From NCBI GenBank assembly GCA_963698395.1, contig CAVOQQ010000004.1:372001-436000 (forward strand): DNA of 64,000 nucleotides, given 5' to 3'. Source of the stretch: JBBQUN01 sp963698395. Its GTDB lineage: Bacteria; Actinomycetota; Acidimicrobiia; Acidimicrobiales; SZUA-35. Positions 8,428 to 16,888 of the stretch are shown piece after piece. Position 1 is the stretch's first letter; each line of letters begins with the position of its first letter. Position numbers and translations under genes: made by a program. The notes beneath the pieces are model-generated. The model saw only the letters and a program-made list of their open reading frames with translations, searched no databases and was not told the origin of the DNA.

Positions 8428-9768
8428 ATGCGTGACATCGTCGCCGGTTTCCACCGGCCCGAGGTCGAGACGATGCCTCGGGCTGATCTCGAAGCCCTCC
8501 AGCTCGCTCGACTCCAAGCAACAATCACCCGACTGCGAGAACGCGTCCCGGTCATGGCCGAGCGGCTCGACGGCATCGCCGACCCCACCTCGCTCGACGA
8601 CCTCGTCCGGTTCCCGTTCCTTCGAAAGACCGACCTGCGAGACAACTATCCGTTCGGCCTCTTCGCCTGCGAGCGACACGAGCTGGCCCGGGTGCACGCC
8701 AGTTCGGGCACGACCGGCAAACCCACCGTGGTCGGCTACACCCGAGAAGACCTCGACATCTGGCATGAATGCGTCGCCAGGAGCCTGCGTGGTGCCGGCA
8801 TCGAGCCGGGCTGGATGCTGCACAACGCCTACGGCTATGGCCTGTTCACCGGCGGACTCGGGCTGCACGGCGGAGCGGAAGCCGCCGGGATCAACGTGGT
8901 GCCCGTCTCGGGCGGCAACACCGAGCGCCAGCTCATGCTCATCGAGGACTTCGCTCCCGAGGCCATCTGCTGTACACCGTCGTACGCACTCACCCTCGCC
9001 GAACTCCTCGGGCCCGAGGGTGGGCCGGCATCGTCGATGCGCGTCGGCATCCTCGGTGCCGAACCGTGGACCGAGAAGATGCGGGTCGCCATCGAGGCCG
9101 GACTCGGGCTCAAGGCCATCAACATCTACGGCCTCTCCGAAGTCATCGGCCCCGGCGTGTCGTGCGAGACCGCCGATCAGAACGGGCTCGTGATCATGGA
9201 AGACCACTTCCTCCCCGAGATCGTCGACCCCGACACCGGCGAACCCGTCCCCGACGGCGAGGTCGGCGTGCTCGTGCTCACGAGCCTGACCAAGCAGGCC
9301 TTCCCGGTGCTGCGCTACTGGACCGGCGATCTCTGCTCGATCACCCGTGAGCCTTCACCCTGCGGGCGCACCCATGCCCGCATGTCGGGCATCATCGGGC
9401 GAGCCGACGACATGCTCGTCATCCGCGGGGTCAACGTCTATCCCAGCCAGGTCGAACACACGCTGCTCGGCATCGACGGCGTGAGCGCCCACTTCCAACT
9501 GGTCGTTCGCCGTGAGGGCACCCTCGACCACCTCCACCTCCGGGTGGAGACCGCCGACACCTCCACCGTCGCCGACACCTCCACCGTCGCCGACACCTCC
9601 ATCGACACCATCTCCTCCATCGACACCGTCTCGCTGGAGCGCAGCATCATCGAGCGGCTCCGATCCAGCCTGGGTCTCGGGGTCACGGTCACCGTCGAAC
9701 CGGCGGGCTCGGTGCCGCGTTCCGAGGGCGGCAAGCTCTCACGTACGCTCGACCAACGAGCGCTCTGA
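8428..9768 (+). CDS. paaK: Phenylacetate-CoA ligase
   Basis: Activates phenylacetate to phenylacetyl-CoA with ATP, the entry step of the aerobic hybrid phenylacetate pathway. An AMP-forming adenylate enzyme of 446 residues, with the P-loop HASSGTTGKPTVVGYTRED near residue 90, the middle motif YGLSEVIGPGVS, then YWTGD and GRADDMLVIRGVNVYPSQVE leading into the C-terminal lid domain, all typical of PaaK. The C-terminal domain carries an unusual Ser/Thr/Asp-rich stretch (ADTSTV twice, ADTSID, then TISSIDTVS) from an 18-bp repeat. About 70 bases separate it from paaA; the five genes are probably one transcript. Confidence 0.93.
   Translation: MRDIVAGFHRPEVETMPRADLEALQLARLQATITRLRERVPVMAERLDGIADPTSLDDLVRFPFLRKTDLRDNYPFGLFACERHELARVHASSGTTGKPTVVGYTREDLDIWHECVARSLRGAGIEPGWMLHNAYGYGLFTGGLGLHGGAEAAGINVVPVSGGNTERQLMLIEDFAPEAICCTPSYALTLAELLGPEGGPASSMRVGILGAEPWTEKMRVAIEAGLGLKAINIYGLSEVIGPGVSCETADQNGLVIMEDHFLPEIVDPDTGEPVPDGEVGVLVLTSLTKQAFPVLRYWTGDLCSITREPSPCGRTHARMSGIIGRADDMLVIRGVNVYPSQVEHTLLGIDGVSAHFQLVVRREGTLDHLHLRVETADTSTVADTSTVADTSIDTISSIDTVSLERSIIERLRSSLGLGVTVTVEPAGSVPRSEGGKLSRTLDQRAL
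9553..9606. repeat. 18-bp tandem repeat, three units, inside paaK
   Basis: Two identical units (9553-9570, 9571-9588) and a third with changes at its end (9589-9606) encode ADTSTV, ADTSTV and ADTSID in the C-terminal domain of PaaK. The array keeps the reading frame. Confidence 0.9.
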
Positions 9769-9840
9769 CCCACGATCACCCGGTGGTGCTTGCGACCGCG
9801 CACCTCCGCTCACCCCTCACTCGCCAACCGAAGGACGCCC

Positions 9841-10758
9841 ATGACCTCGTGGTCTGACATGAACGAGTTCGATGACTTCGTCGCCGCCGGCGGCATGGTC
9901 GAACCGACCGACGACCTGCCCGAGCCGTACCGAGACGAGGTGTTTCGCTTCATCGAGTTCCACGCCAACTCCGAGCTCATGGGCGGACTCACCGAGCGCG
10001 ACTGGATCCCGAAGGCACCGGGTCTGCGCCTCAAGCAGGTCTTCTTGGCCAAGACCCAAGACGAGATCGGCCATGCCCACCTGCTCTACATGGTGGCCGC
10101 CGACATGGGGGTGAAATCTCGCGACGAGATGATCGAGCAGTTGTTCCGGGGTGAGTCCCGCTTCCACAACGTCTTCCACTACCAGGCGGTCACCTGGGCC
10201 GATCAGGTGGCCATCGCCTATCTGGTCGACGCCGCGGCGTTCGCCAGCCAGCGTGCGGTGTTCGCCGAGTGCAGCTACGGACCATACAAGCGGGTGCTCA
10301 AGCGGATCGTCGCCGAAGAGGGATTCCACATGCGCCACGGCGAAGAGATGCTCCTGCGCCTGGCCGAGGGTACCGCCATCCAGCACACCATGTTCCAAGA
10401 GGCCCTCGACCGCTGGTGGTGGCCGGCCGTGCAGCTCTTCGGTCCCGATTCGGACCCCAACGATCCGCTGTTGCGCTGGAAGATCAAGTCCCAGCGAAAC
10501 GAGACCCTGCGTGACGCCTACGTGCAGAAGTACGTCCCGCTGTTGCAGAGCTACGGCTTCGAGATTCCCGATCCGGAGCTGCGATTCGACGAGTCGACCG
10601 GACGCTGGATCGTCGGGTCGATCGACTGGGAGCCGCTGAAGGCCACGATGCGCAACGGCGGTCCAGACTCTCGCCGCCGAATCGAAAACGCGGCGCGCCA
10701 CTGGAACGACACCGCATGGGTTCGTGAAGCCCTCGATGCCTCTGCGGTGGCCGCATGA
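9841..10758 (+). CDS. paaA: Phenylacetyl-CoA epoxidase, catalytic subunit
   Basis: The diiron subunit that epoxidises the aromatic ring of phenylacetyl-CoA using O2. 305 residues with two carboxylate/histidine iron sites visible in the four-helix bundle: AKTQDEIGHAHLLYMVAADMG and AEEGFHMRHGEEMLL. The start is ATG 9841 after GAAGGA; an in-frame codon at 9790 has no such support. The next gene begins inside its stop (ATGA). Needs PaaC for structure and, in known systems, PaaE for electrons. Confidence 0.95.
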   Translation: MTSWSDMNEFDDFVAAGGMVEPTDDLPEPYRDEVFRFIEFHANSELMGGLTERDWIPKAPGLRLKQVFLAKTQDEIGHAHLLYMVAADMGVKSRDEMIEQLFRGESRFHNVFHYQAVTWADQVAIAYLVDAAAFASQRAVFAECSYGPYKRVLKRIVAEEGFHMRHGEEMLLRLAEGTAIQHTMFQEALDRWWWPAVQLFGPDSDPNDPLLRWKIKSQRNETLRDAYVQKYVPLLQSYGFEIPDPELRFDESTGRWIVGSIDWEPLKATMRNGGPDSRRRIENAARHWNDTAWVREALDASAVAA

Positions 10759-11249
10759 CCGCGGCGACCACATCGACCCCGGTCGAGCATCAGGTGTGGG
10801 AGGCGCTCCGCACCGTCGATGACCCGGAGTATCCGGGGCTGTCGATCGTCGACCTCGGTCTGGTCGAGCGAGTCGACGTCGACTCGGGGTCCGACGATGC
10901 CGCCGACACAGCGGTCGTCATCGGTCTCGTCCCCACGTTCTCGGGATGTCCGGCCCTCCACATGATCGCGGCCGATGTTGCGGACGCCGTGAAGCAAGCC
11001 ACCGGCCTCGATCCCGTCGTCGATTGGCTCGACGAGCCGGTGTGGACCACCGCTCGAATGAGCCCGCTCGCCGAGGCACGCCTCGCGAACGAGTTCACCG
11101 TGGTGCTGCGACGCAAGGACGGCACCCTTCGCTGCCCGGTGTGCGGTCACGACGCCGTCCAAGACCAATCCATGGCTGGGCCGACGCGATGCCGCAGCAT
11201 CGCCTGGTGCCCCGACTGCCGCAATCCCGTCGAGGTGTTTCGCACATGA
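10755..11249 (+). CDS. paaD: Phenylacetate degradation protein PaaD (DUF59/MIP18 domain with zinc ribbon)
   Basis: 164 residues. The first 100 form a DUF59/MIP18 domain (VDDPEYPGLSIVDLGLVERV, then TFSGCPALHMIAADV with its conserved Cys). The tail is a four-cysteine ribbon, CPVC and CPDC separated by about 25 residues. PaaD belongs to the Fe-S/diiron maturation-type MIP18 family and is thought to help mature the epoxidase. It is placed second in the operon, coupled to paaA and paaB by ATGA overlaps; in the order I know best (A-B-C-D-E) it comes fourth. Confidence 0.92.
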   Translation: MTAATTSTPVEHQVWEALRTVDDPEYPGLSIVDLGLVERVDVDSGSDDAADTAVVIGLVPTFSGCPALHMIAADVADAVKQATGLDPVVDWLDEPVWTTARMSPLAEARLANEFTVVLRRKDGTLRCPVCGHDAVQDQSMAGPTRCRSIAWCPDCRNPVEVFRT

Positions 11250-11584
11250 AGACCTACGAAGTGTTCATCAAGAAGGCCGGCAAGGACGAGTTCCGGCACG
11301 CCGGCGCGCTCGCCGCTCCCGATGCCTCCATGGCCCGGATGTACGCCCGAGAGGCCTATCTGCGACGCGCCGAGGGGGCAGAGTTCTGGCTCGTCGATCG
11401 AGACGATCTCATCGTCGGTGACGAGGCGTTCGTCGCACCCAATGCCGACAAACCGCACCGCCACAACGACGGTTCGTCGGTCGCGGCTCGCCGCAAGCGG
11501 CTTCGTGAGGCAGAAGCCGTTCAACCGGCGCGGGGCAACGGCGAACTCGAAACCGGCACACCACGCGAAGAGGCAGCACGATGA
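11246..11584 (+). CDS. paaB: Phenylacetyl-CoA epoxidase subunit PaaB
   Basis: 112 residues: MKTYEVFIKKAGKDEFRHAGALAAPDASMARMYAREAYLRR, then GAEFWLVDRDDLIV, the compact PaaB fold that bridges PaaAC units in the epoxidase. The C-terminal 35 residues after the core are charged and look disordered, a little longer than the roughly 95-residue proteins I know. Starts in the paaD stop and ends in the paaC start (ATGA both times), so it is translated with its neighbours. Confidence 0.93.
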   Translation: MKTYEVFIKKAGKDEFRHAGALAAPDASMARMYAREAYLRRAEGAEFWLVDRDDLIVGDEAFVAPNADKPHRHNDGSSVAARRKRLREAEAVQPARGNGELETGTPREEAAR

Positions 11585-12333
11585 CCGCCCGACGATTGAT
11601 CGATGACCCTGCCGTGGCCGAGTTCGTCCTCGCCTTTGCCGACGACGAACACATGGTGGGTGCTCGGCACGCCGAGTGGATCGGCACCGCACCGTTCCTC
11701 GAAGAAGACCTGGCGTTCTGCTCGATTGCCCAAGACGAGCTGGGACACGCGCTCGCTCTCTATGGTTTGCTCACCGACGACATCGACCGCTTCGCCCTCC
11801 TCCGACAGCCGAACGAATACCGTTCGTGCCATCTGGCTGAACGAGCTGCGCCAACGTGGGACGACGCGTTGATTCGACACTGGCTGTACGACACCGCCGA
11901 GGCGCTGCGTTGGGCCGCGCTCGAACAGTCCTCGATCCCCGAGCTGGCTTCGATTGCCAAACGTGCCCTACGCGAAGAGTCGTTCCACACGGCGCATGCG
12001 TCGATGTTCCTCGAACGGGTCGTTGGTGCGCCGACCAAACCGGCCATCGTGGCGGCGATCGAGCGGCTCCTGCCCGATGCGCTCGGTCTCTTCGAACCGG
12101 TGGCCGGCGAAGCTCGAGCACTCGAACTCGGCGTGGTCACTCGGTCATCGGCCGAACTGGCCCGCCAATGGACCGAGGCCATGAACGCGTCGATGTCGGC
12201 CCTCGGGCTCCTCGTTTCGTGGCCGAGCGAGCCGACGAATCAATCCGGACGCACGGTGCGTAGCGACGGGTTCGACGACTTCCTCGATTCGCTCCAGGCG
12301 GTGATCTCGATCGAGCCGGCTGCGGTCTGGTAG
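11581..12333 (+). CDS. paaC: Phenylacetyl-CoA epoxidase structural subunit PaaC
   Basis: 250 residues, a ferritin-like four-helix protein that pairs with PaaA: DEHMVGARHAEWIGTAPFLEEDLAFCSIAQDELGHALALYGLL and later ALREESFHTAHASMFLERV. PaaC keeps the fold but acts as the structural partner rather than the main catalytic subunit. Last gene of the cluster. No paaE reductase follows; the next 100 bases hold hairpin repeats and then a convergent gene. Confidence 0.93.
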   Translation: MTARRLIDDPAVAEFVLAFADDEHMVGARHAEWIGTAPFLEEDLAFCSIAQDELGHALALYGLLTDDIDRFALLRQPNEYRSCHLAERAAPTWDDALIRHWLYDTAEALRWAALEQSSIPELASIAKRALREESFHTAHASMFLERVVGAPTKPAIVAAIERLLPDALGLFEPVAGEARALELGVVTRSSAELARQWTEAMNASMSALGLLVSWPSEPTNQSGRTVRSDGFDDFLDSLQAVISIEPAAVW

Positions 12334-12346
12334 ACGAACGGTATCG

Positions 12347-12400
12347 CGAGCGCTGGAATCAGGTCGCCGACGGCGCGATGGCGAAGCCATCGACAGGTGA
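12347..12400. repeat. 54-bp direct repeat with hairpin, copy 1
   Basis: Identical over 54 bases to 12438-12491; the two starts are 91 bases apart. Each copy contains a perfect 7-bp stem with a three-base loop (CGATGGC-GAA-GCCATCG). The spacer between copies holds the core GAAGTGAGCAGGCC, related to repeats near 42900 and 28120. It lies between convergent genes, where such hairpins often end transcripts. Confidence 0.85.
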
Positions 12401-12437
12401 GCGAAGGTCGCGCCTGCGCAACGAAGTGAGCAGGCCC

Positions 12438-12491
12438 CGAGCGCTGGAATCAGGTCGCCGACGGCGCGATGGCGAAGCCATCGACAGGTGA
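12438..12491. repeat. 54-bp direct repeat with hairpin, copy 2 (overlaps 3' end of the GGDEF-EAL gene)
   Basis: Second identical copy. It supplies the last codons and stop of the minus-strand GGDEF-EAL gene, whose tail reads SPVDGFAIAPSAT, so the repeat has become coding at its C-terminus. Confidence 0.85.
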
Positions 12492-15005
12492 CAGAAACTG
12501 CATGGCGATGGCCTGTCGGTCCATGGGCCGACAGAGGTGATAGCCCTGGGCGAGAGCGATCTTCGCCCCGCGGACGGCGCTGAGTTCGTTGTCGGTCTCG
12601 ATGCCTTCGACCATGGCGACGAGGTCGAGGGCGTCGGCCATCTGGGCCATGGCCGTCAGCAGCGATTGCTGCCGAAGCGAGGGCGAGCGGACGAACGAGC
12701 GATCGATCTTGAGCAGGTCGAATTCGAGGGTCGGCACCTCCGACAACGACACCGCACCGGTACCGAAGTGGTCGATGGCGATCCGCACGCCAGCCTCACG
12801 GAGTGTGCGGGTGACGCGCACCGCTGCGGGCGGCTGATGCATGAAGCCGGCCTCGGCTCGTTCGAGCACGACCTGACGGGGCTCGAGCGACGACTCGGCA
12901 ATGCGCTCCAGGAGCCGCTCGGCGAAGGTCTGCTCGTGGAAGTTGATGGTGGCGAGGTTGAAGCTGATGAACCAGTCCGCCACCATCTCGCCGGCTGCGG
13001 CCCACGACTGCATGGCTTCGAGGCCTTTGGCGACGACCAGTTCGTCGATCTGGGTGATCAGGTGCGCCTTCTCTGCTGCACGCAGGAAGTCGATCGGCAT
13101 CACCAGGCCGCGATCGGGGTGTTCGAGTCGGACCAGCGCCTCGACACCGACGATCCTCGAGGTGTCGGCAGCATCGAAGACCGGCTGGTAGTGCAGCACG
13201 AACTGCTCCTGGGCGATCGCCCCGGCGATCTCGGCCTCGGTGCACTCCGTCGACACCGTCTCCGACGGCAGACGATCGTCGCCGTCAGTTTCGAAGCGTA
13301 CGAGTCGATTTCGACCCGTCGTCTTTGCCTGGTACATCGCTTGGTCGGCGTCACGCAGCACCTGCTCGGGCGTCGCTGCGCCGGAGGTGATGGCGAGGCC
13401 GATCGACGCCTGCACCGGTACGTCGACGTTGCCGATCACCATCGGCTTGCAGAGCGCGTCGTAGAACCGCTCGGCACACCGCTCGGCGTCGCTCTCGTTC
13501 TCGAGTCCTTGACAGATCACGACGAACTCGTCGCCACCGAGGCGGGCAACGGTGTCGCTCGAGCGAGAGACACGACGGAGTCGTTCGGCCACCTCGATCA
13601 GCAGGAGGTCGCCGGCTTCGTGCCCGTGGGTGTCATTGACCTCTTTGAACTTGTCGAGGTCGACGAACATGACGGCGAGCACCTCACCGTTGACGCTCTC
13701 GGCCGCGAGCGCTCGATTGAGTCTGGCGGTGAGATTGGCTCGATTCGGCAGGCCGGTCAGATCGTCGAAGAGCGCCTTGCGATGCAACTCGGCCCGCGAC
13801 CTTCGCTCATCAGAGACGTCCTCGGCCTGGATGAGCACGTGGCGCCGTTCTTCACCGAGTTCGAGCACACTGGCCGACTCGCGAACCCAGACGGCACCGC
13901 CGTTGCGGTCGCGGTAGCGACGTTCGGACTGATCGGCCACCCGCTCACCATTGAGGAGATGGAGAAGCCGACCTCGAGCCGCCATCCGGTCTTCGCCGTC
14001 GATCAGATCGAGCAGCTCGAGCCCATCGAGTTCGTCGACGTTGTAGCCGAGCTGTGAGGCGAATCGAGGGTTGACCGCAACGATGCGACCTCGACCATCG
14101 ACCTCGACCACGCCGATCGGAGCGTTGGCGAAACTGGTGCGGAAGCGCTGGGCTGCCTGGTCGCGGGCGGCATCGGCTTCGTCACGTTCTTCGATGACCC
14201 GGAACAGCGACCGGCCGCCGAACGTGGCCAGACCCGCCATCGAGAGAGTGAGACCCAGACCACCGACGAGGAGGACGGTCGACGAACTGCGCTCGTTGCT
14301 CACCAACTGATCGGGTTGGGCGATGGTTCGCAGCACGACGTTCTCGCCGAGCAGGACCTTGTTGCGCGTCGAGGTCAACCGGCCGGTGACATCGTCGATC
14401 GACAGACCGCCTCCGACATCGGTCGAGGTGGTGGGAAGCGCTTCGACCTCGTCGCCACCAGGAAGACCGAAGAGGGCAACACTCAACGGCAGATTTCGCT
14501 GCACCCGAACCGCCACCATCTCGGGATCGATGATCAGGACCGACGAGATGGCGTTGGTCGCTGGATTCTCTGCGGCGTAGGCCAGCTTGCCCTGCAGGGG
14601 TCCCCGATCGATGATCTGCAACCCTGCCACGTCGATCGGCATGGGGCCCTGACCGACCGAACCGTTGAAGGTCTCGCAGATCAACTCACCGGATGTCGGC
14701 AGACAGATGGCTTCGATCATCGAGTTCGAATCGAGGAGGCCGGTGGCGTCCACCTGGGCCGCAGCGTCGAGGTCGGTCGAAACCGCCACGTTGTCGGCCG
14801 CCGCCGTCAGGCGTTCCGAAACGCCCTCGAGCCTGCTTTCGGCCGCCGAGGCGACGGCGGCAACGTACGCTCGGTTGCCGGCGGCCGTTGCCCTCTCGCC
14901 CTCATTCGCGTTCGTTCGTGCAGACGAGACGAGTCCAGCGGTGAGCGCAAGACCGGCGAGCAAGATGAAGACTGGGACCAGTCGGATGAACGTGGAACGC
15001 CGCAC
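12450..15005 (-). CDS. Membrane-anchored PAS-GGDEF-EAL cyclic-di-GMP protein
   Basis: 851 residues. Two membrane helices (about 7-29 and 243-263) enclose an extracytoplasmic sensor region. A PAS domain follows (RFRTSFANAPIGVVEVDGRG), then a GGDEF domain with an intact RLGGDEFVV active site, so diguanylate cyclase activity is plausible. The EAL domain keeps VEALVRLEH and VEGIET, but the paired-aspartate motif reads IDHFGTG rather than DDFGTG, so one metal-binding Asp is His. Phosphodiesterase activity may be weak or lost. The GTG start at 15005 is the best available but has no strong ribosome site. It lies downstream of the ABC-importer block on the same strand, about 100 bases away. Confidence 0.88.
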   Translation of the reverse strand: MRRSTFIRLVPVFILLAGLALTAGLVSSARTNANEGERATAAGNRAYVAAVASAAESRLEGVSERLTAAADNVAVSTDLDAAAQVDATGLLDSNSMIEAICLPTSGELICETFNGSVGQGPMPIDVAGLQIIDRGPLQGKLAYAAENPATNAISSVLIIDPEMVAVRVQRNLPLSVALFGLPGGDEVEALPTTSTDVGGGLSIDDVTGRLTSTRNKVLLGENVVLRTIAQPDQLVSNERSSSTVLLVGGLGLTLSMAGLATFGGRSLFRVIEERDEADAARDQAAQRFRTSFANAPIGVVEVDGRGRIVAVNPRFASQLGYNVDELDGLELLDLIDGEDRMAARGRLLHLLNGERVADQSERRYRDRNGGAVWVRESASVLELGEERRHVLIQAEDVSDERRSRAELHRKALFDDLTGLPNRANLTARLNRALAAESVNGEVLAVMFVDLDKFKEVNDTHGHEAGDLLLIEVAERLRRVSRSSDTVARLGGDEFVVICQGLENESDAERCAERFYDALCKPMVIGNVDVPVQASIGLAITSGAATPEQVLRDADQAMYQAKTTGRNRLVRFETDGDDRLPSETVSTECTEAEIAGAIAQEQFVLHYQPVFDAADTSRIVGVEALVRLEHPDRGLVMPIDFLRAAEKAHLITQIDELVVAKGLEAMQSWAAAGEMVADWFISFNLATINFHEQTFAERLLERIAESSLEPRQVVLERAEAGFMHQPPAAVRVTRTLREAGVRIAIDHFGTGAVSLSEVPTLEFDLLKIDRSFVRSPSLRQQSLLTAMAQMADALDLVAMVEGIETDNELSAVRGAKIALAQGYHLCRPMDRQAIAMQFLSPVDGFAIAPSAT

Positions 15006-15103
15006 TCATGTCTGGTCGGCAGCAACCGGCCGATCATGAGTCCCAACGCCGAGTGATCGGCCATCGGCAGGCACCTGCTCGTGGCCCGCTCGAACCGTGA
15101 GAT

Positions 15104-15904
15104 TCAGCCCTCGAAGTCGGCGCCGAGATAGGCGGCGATGACGTCGGGGTTGACCTGGACATCGGCCGGCAGGCCCTGTCCGATCGGCTTGCCGAAGTCG
15201 ACGACGAGAATCCGGTCGGCGATGTCCATCACCAGACCCATGTCGTGCTCGACCATGACCATCGAGATACCGAGTTCTGCGCGGATGTCGAGGATGAACC
15301 GAGCCATGTCTTCGGTCTCCTCCTGGTTCATACCGGCGACCGGTTCATCGAGCAGCAGCAGCTCGGGATCCATGGCCAGGGCCCGACCCAATTCGACCCG
15401 TTTCTGGATGCCGTAGGGAAGCATGGCGACGGGTTGTTTGCGCCACTCGCTGATCTCGAGGAAGTCGACGATCTCCTCGACCCGTTCCCTGTTGGCCATC
15501 TCCTCGCGCCGTGACCCCTTCGGCCCCCACCACATCATGCCGGCGGCCCACGACTGCTTCATGCGGATGTGACGGCCGGTGAGGATGTTCTCGATGACGT
15601 TCATCTGACCGAACAGGGCGATGTTCTGGAACGTGCGGGCGATGCCGAGGCGAGCGATGGTGTCGGGCCGCTCCCCCATGATCGACTGGCCCTTCCACCG
15701 GATGTCGCCTTCTTGGGGTTGGTAGACCTGGCTGATCGAATTGAAAACCGAGGTCTTGCCGGCGCCGTTCGGGCCGATCACGGCGAACAGTTCTTCGGTG
15801 TTGACCTGGAACGACACACCATCGATGGCGGTCACACCGCCGAAGCGCAAGACGATGTCTTCGACCTCGAGCAGCGTCTGGGAACCGGTTGACGAATCGC
15901 TCAT
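15104..15904 (-). CDS. livG: Branched-chain-type ABC importer, ATP-binding protein LivG
   Basis: 266 residues: Walker A GPNGAGKTSVFN, the LivG-type long insert with TGRHIRMKQSW, and Walker B LLLDEPVAGM followed by NQEETEDMARFILDI. The usual LSGGQ signature is replaced by MLPYGIQKRVELGRAL, as is common in LivG. Starts at ATG 15904, overlapping the livF stop (ATGA). Works with LivF on the LivH/LivM channel at the inner face of the membrane. Confidence 0.92.
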   Translation of the reverse strand: MSDSSTGSQTLLEVEDIVLRFGGVTAIDGVSFQVNTEELFAVIGPNGAGKTSVFNSISQVYQPQEGDIRWKGQSIMGERPDTIARLGIARTFQNIALFGQMNVIENILTGRHIRMKQSWAAGMMWWGPKGSRREEMANRERVEEIVDFLEISEWRKQPVAMLPYGIQKRVELGRALAMDPELLLLDEPVAGMNQEETEDMARFILDIRAELGISMVMVEHDMGLVMDIADRILVVDFGKPIGQGLPADVQVNPDVIAAYLGADFEG

Positions 15905-16704
15905 GATGCCCACTTCTTCTTGCGCTTGTAGTGCTTGACGTCACGGAAGGACTTGCGCCCGCCGTCTTCTTCTTCGTCGCCCCCGTGGAGTCCGAGGTAG
16001 AACTCCTTGACGTCGTCGTCGTTGCGGAGCTGTTCGCCAGGGCCGTCCATCACGACCTTGCCGTTCTCCAGGATGTAGCCGTGGTCGGCGATCGACAGCG
16101 CCATCATGGCGTTCTGCTCGATGAGCAAGATGGACGTGCCGTCGTCTTTGTTGATCTGGCGAACCACGTCTCGGACCTGCTGGACCAGCAGCGGTGCGAG
16201 ACCGAGCGACGGTTCATCGAGAATGAGCAGCTTCGGGTCGGCCATCAGTGCACGTCCGATGGCCAGCATCTGTTGCTCACCGCCCGACATGTAGCCCGCC
16301 AGCTGATTGCGACGCTCGGCGAGGCGAGGGAACATCTCCATCACCTTCTCGAACTGATCCTTCTGGGTTCGCCTGTTGGTGTAGGCCCCGGTTTGCAGGT
16401 TCTCGTCCACCGTCAGCTCGCCGAAGCAGCGGCGACCTTCCATCACTTGGGCGATGCCGGCCTGCACGTTCTTGGAGGGGGCCCGAGCGGTGATGTCTTC
16501 GCCGTTGAAGGTGACGGTGCCCTTGGTGACCTTGGCCCCGTGATTGTCGAGCAAGCCGGTCACGGCACGTGCCGTGGTGGTCTTGCCTGCACCGTTCGAG
16601 CCGAGGAGCGCCACGATCTTTCCATCGGGCACGACGATGGAGAGGCCACGCAAGGCCAGGATCACCTCGTTGTACACCACTTCGAGGTTGGTGATTTCGA
16701 GCAT
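15901..16704 (-). CDS. livF: Branched-chain-type ABC importer, ATP-binding protein LivF
   Basis: 267 residues: LEITNLEVVYNEVILALRGLSIVV, Walker A GSNGAGKTTTARAV, signature YMSGGEQQMLAIGRAL, Walker B LLILDEPSLGLAPLLV, all LivF-like. The C-terminus has an unusual basic tail (GGRKSFRDVKHYKRKKKW). The start is ATG 16704 after an AGGAG site; the longer open frame upstream is not supported. About 180 bases separate it from the binding-protein gene. Confidence 0.92.
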   Translation of the reverse strand: MLEITNLEVVYNEVILALRGLSIVVPDGKIVALLGSNGAGKTTTARAVTGLLDNHGAKVTKGTVTFNGEDITARAPSKNVQAGIAQVMEGRRCFGELTVDENLQTGAYTNRRTQKDQFEKVMEMFPRLAERRNQLAGYMSGGEQQMLAIGRALMADPKLLILDEPSLGLAPLLVQQVRDVVRQINKDDGTSILLIEQNAMMALSIADHGYILENGKVVMDGPGEQLRNDDDVKEFYLGLHGGDEEEDGGRKSFRDVKHYKRKKKWAS

Positions 16705-16888
16705 GGACGACTCCTCGGTCGTTGGTGGAGAGGCGCTCGACGCAAGGTGAGCGAGTGGCTGGGATCGAGCAAGGGGGGAATGAGACGAGGGCGATTCGGG
16801 GGCCCAGAGGAGCCCCCGAACCACGCACGCTTCACTCACCGAGCCGCGAACGGCTCAGTTGATGACGGTGTTGATCAGATGCTGCGCA

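Noticed and set aside
12537..14057. 506-residue plus-strand frame
   Set aside because: Shadow of the GGDEF-EAL gene on the other strand; its sequence is His/Arg/Gly-rich with no domain.
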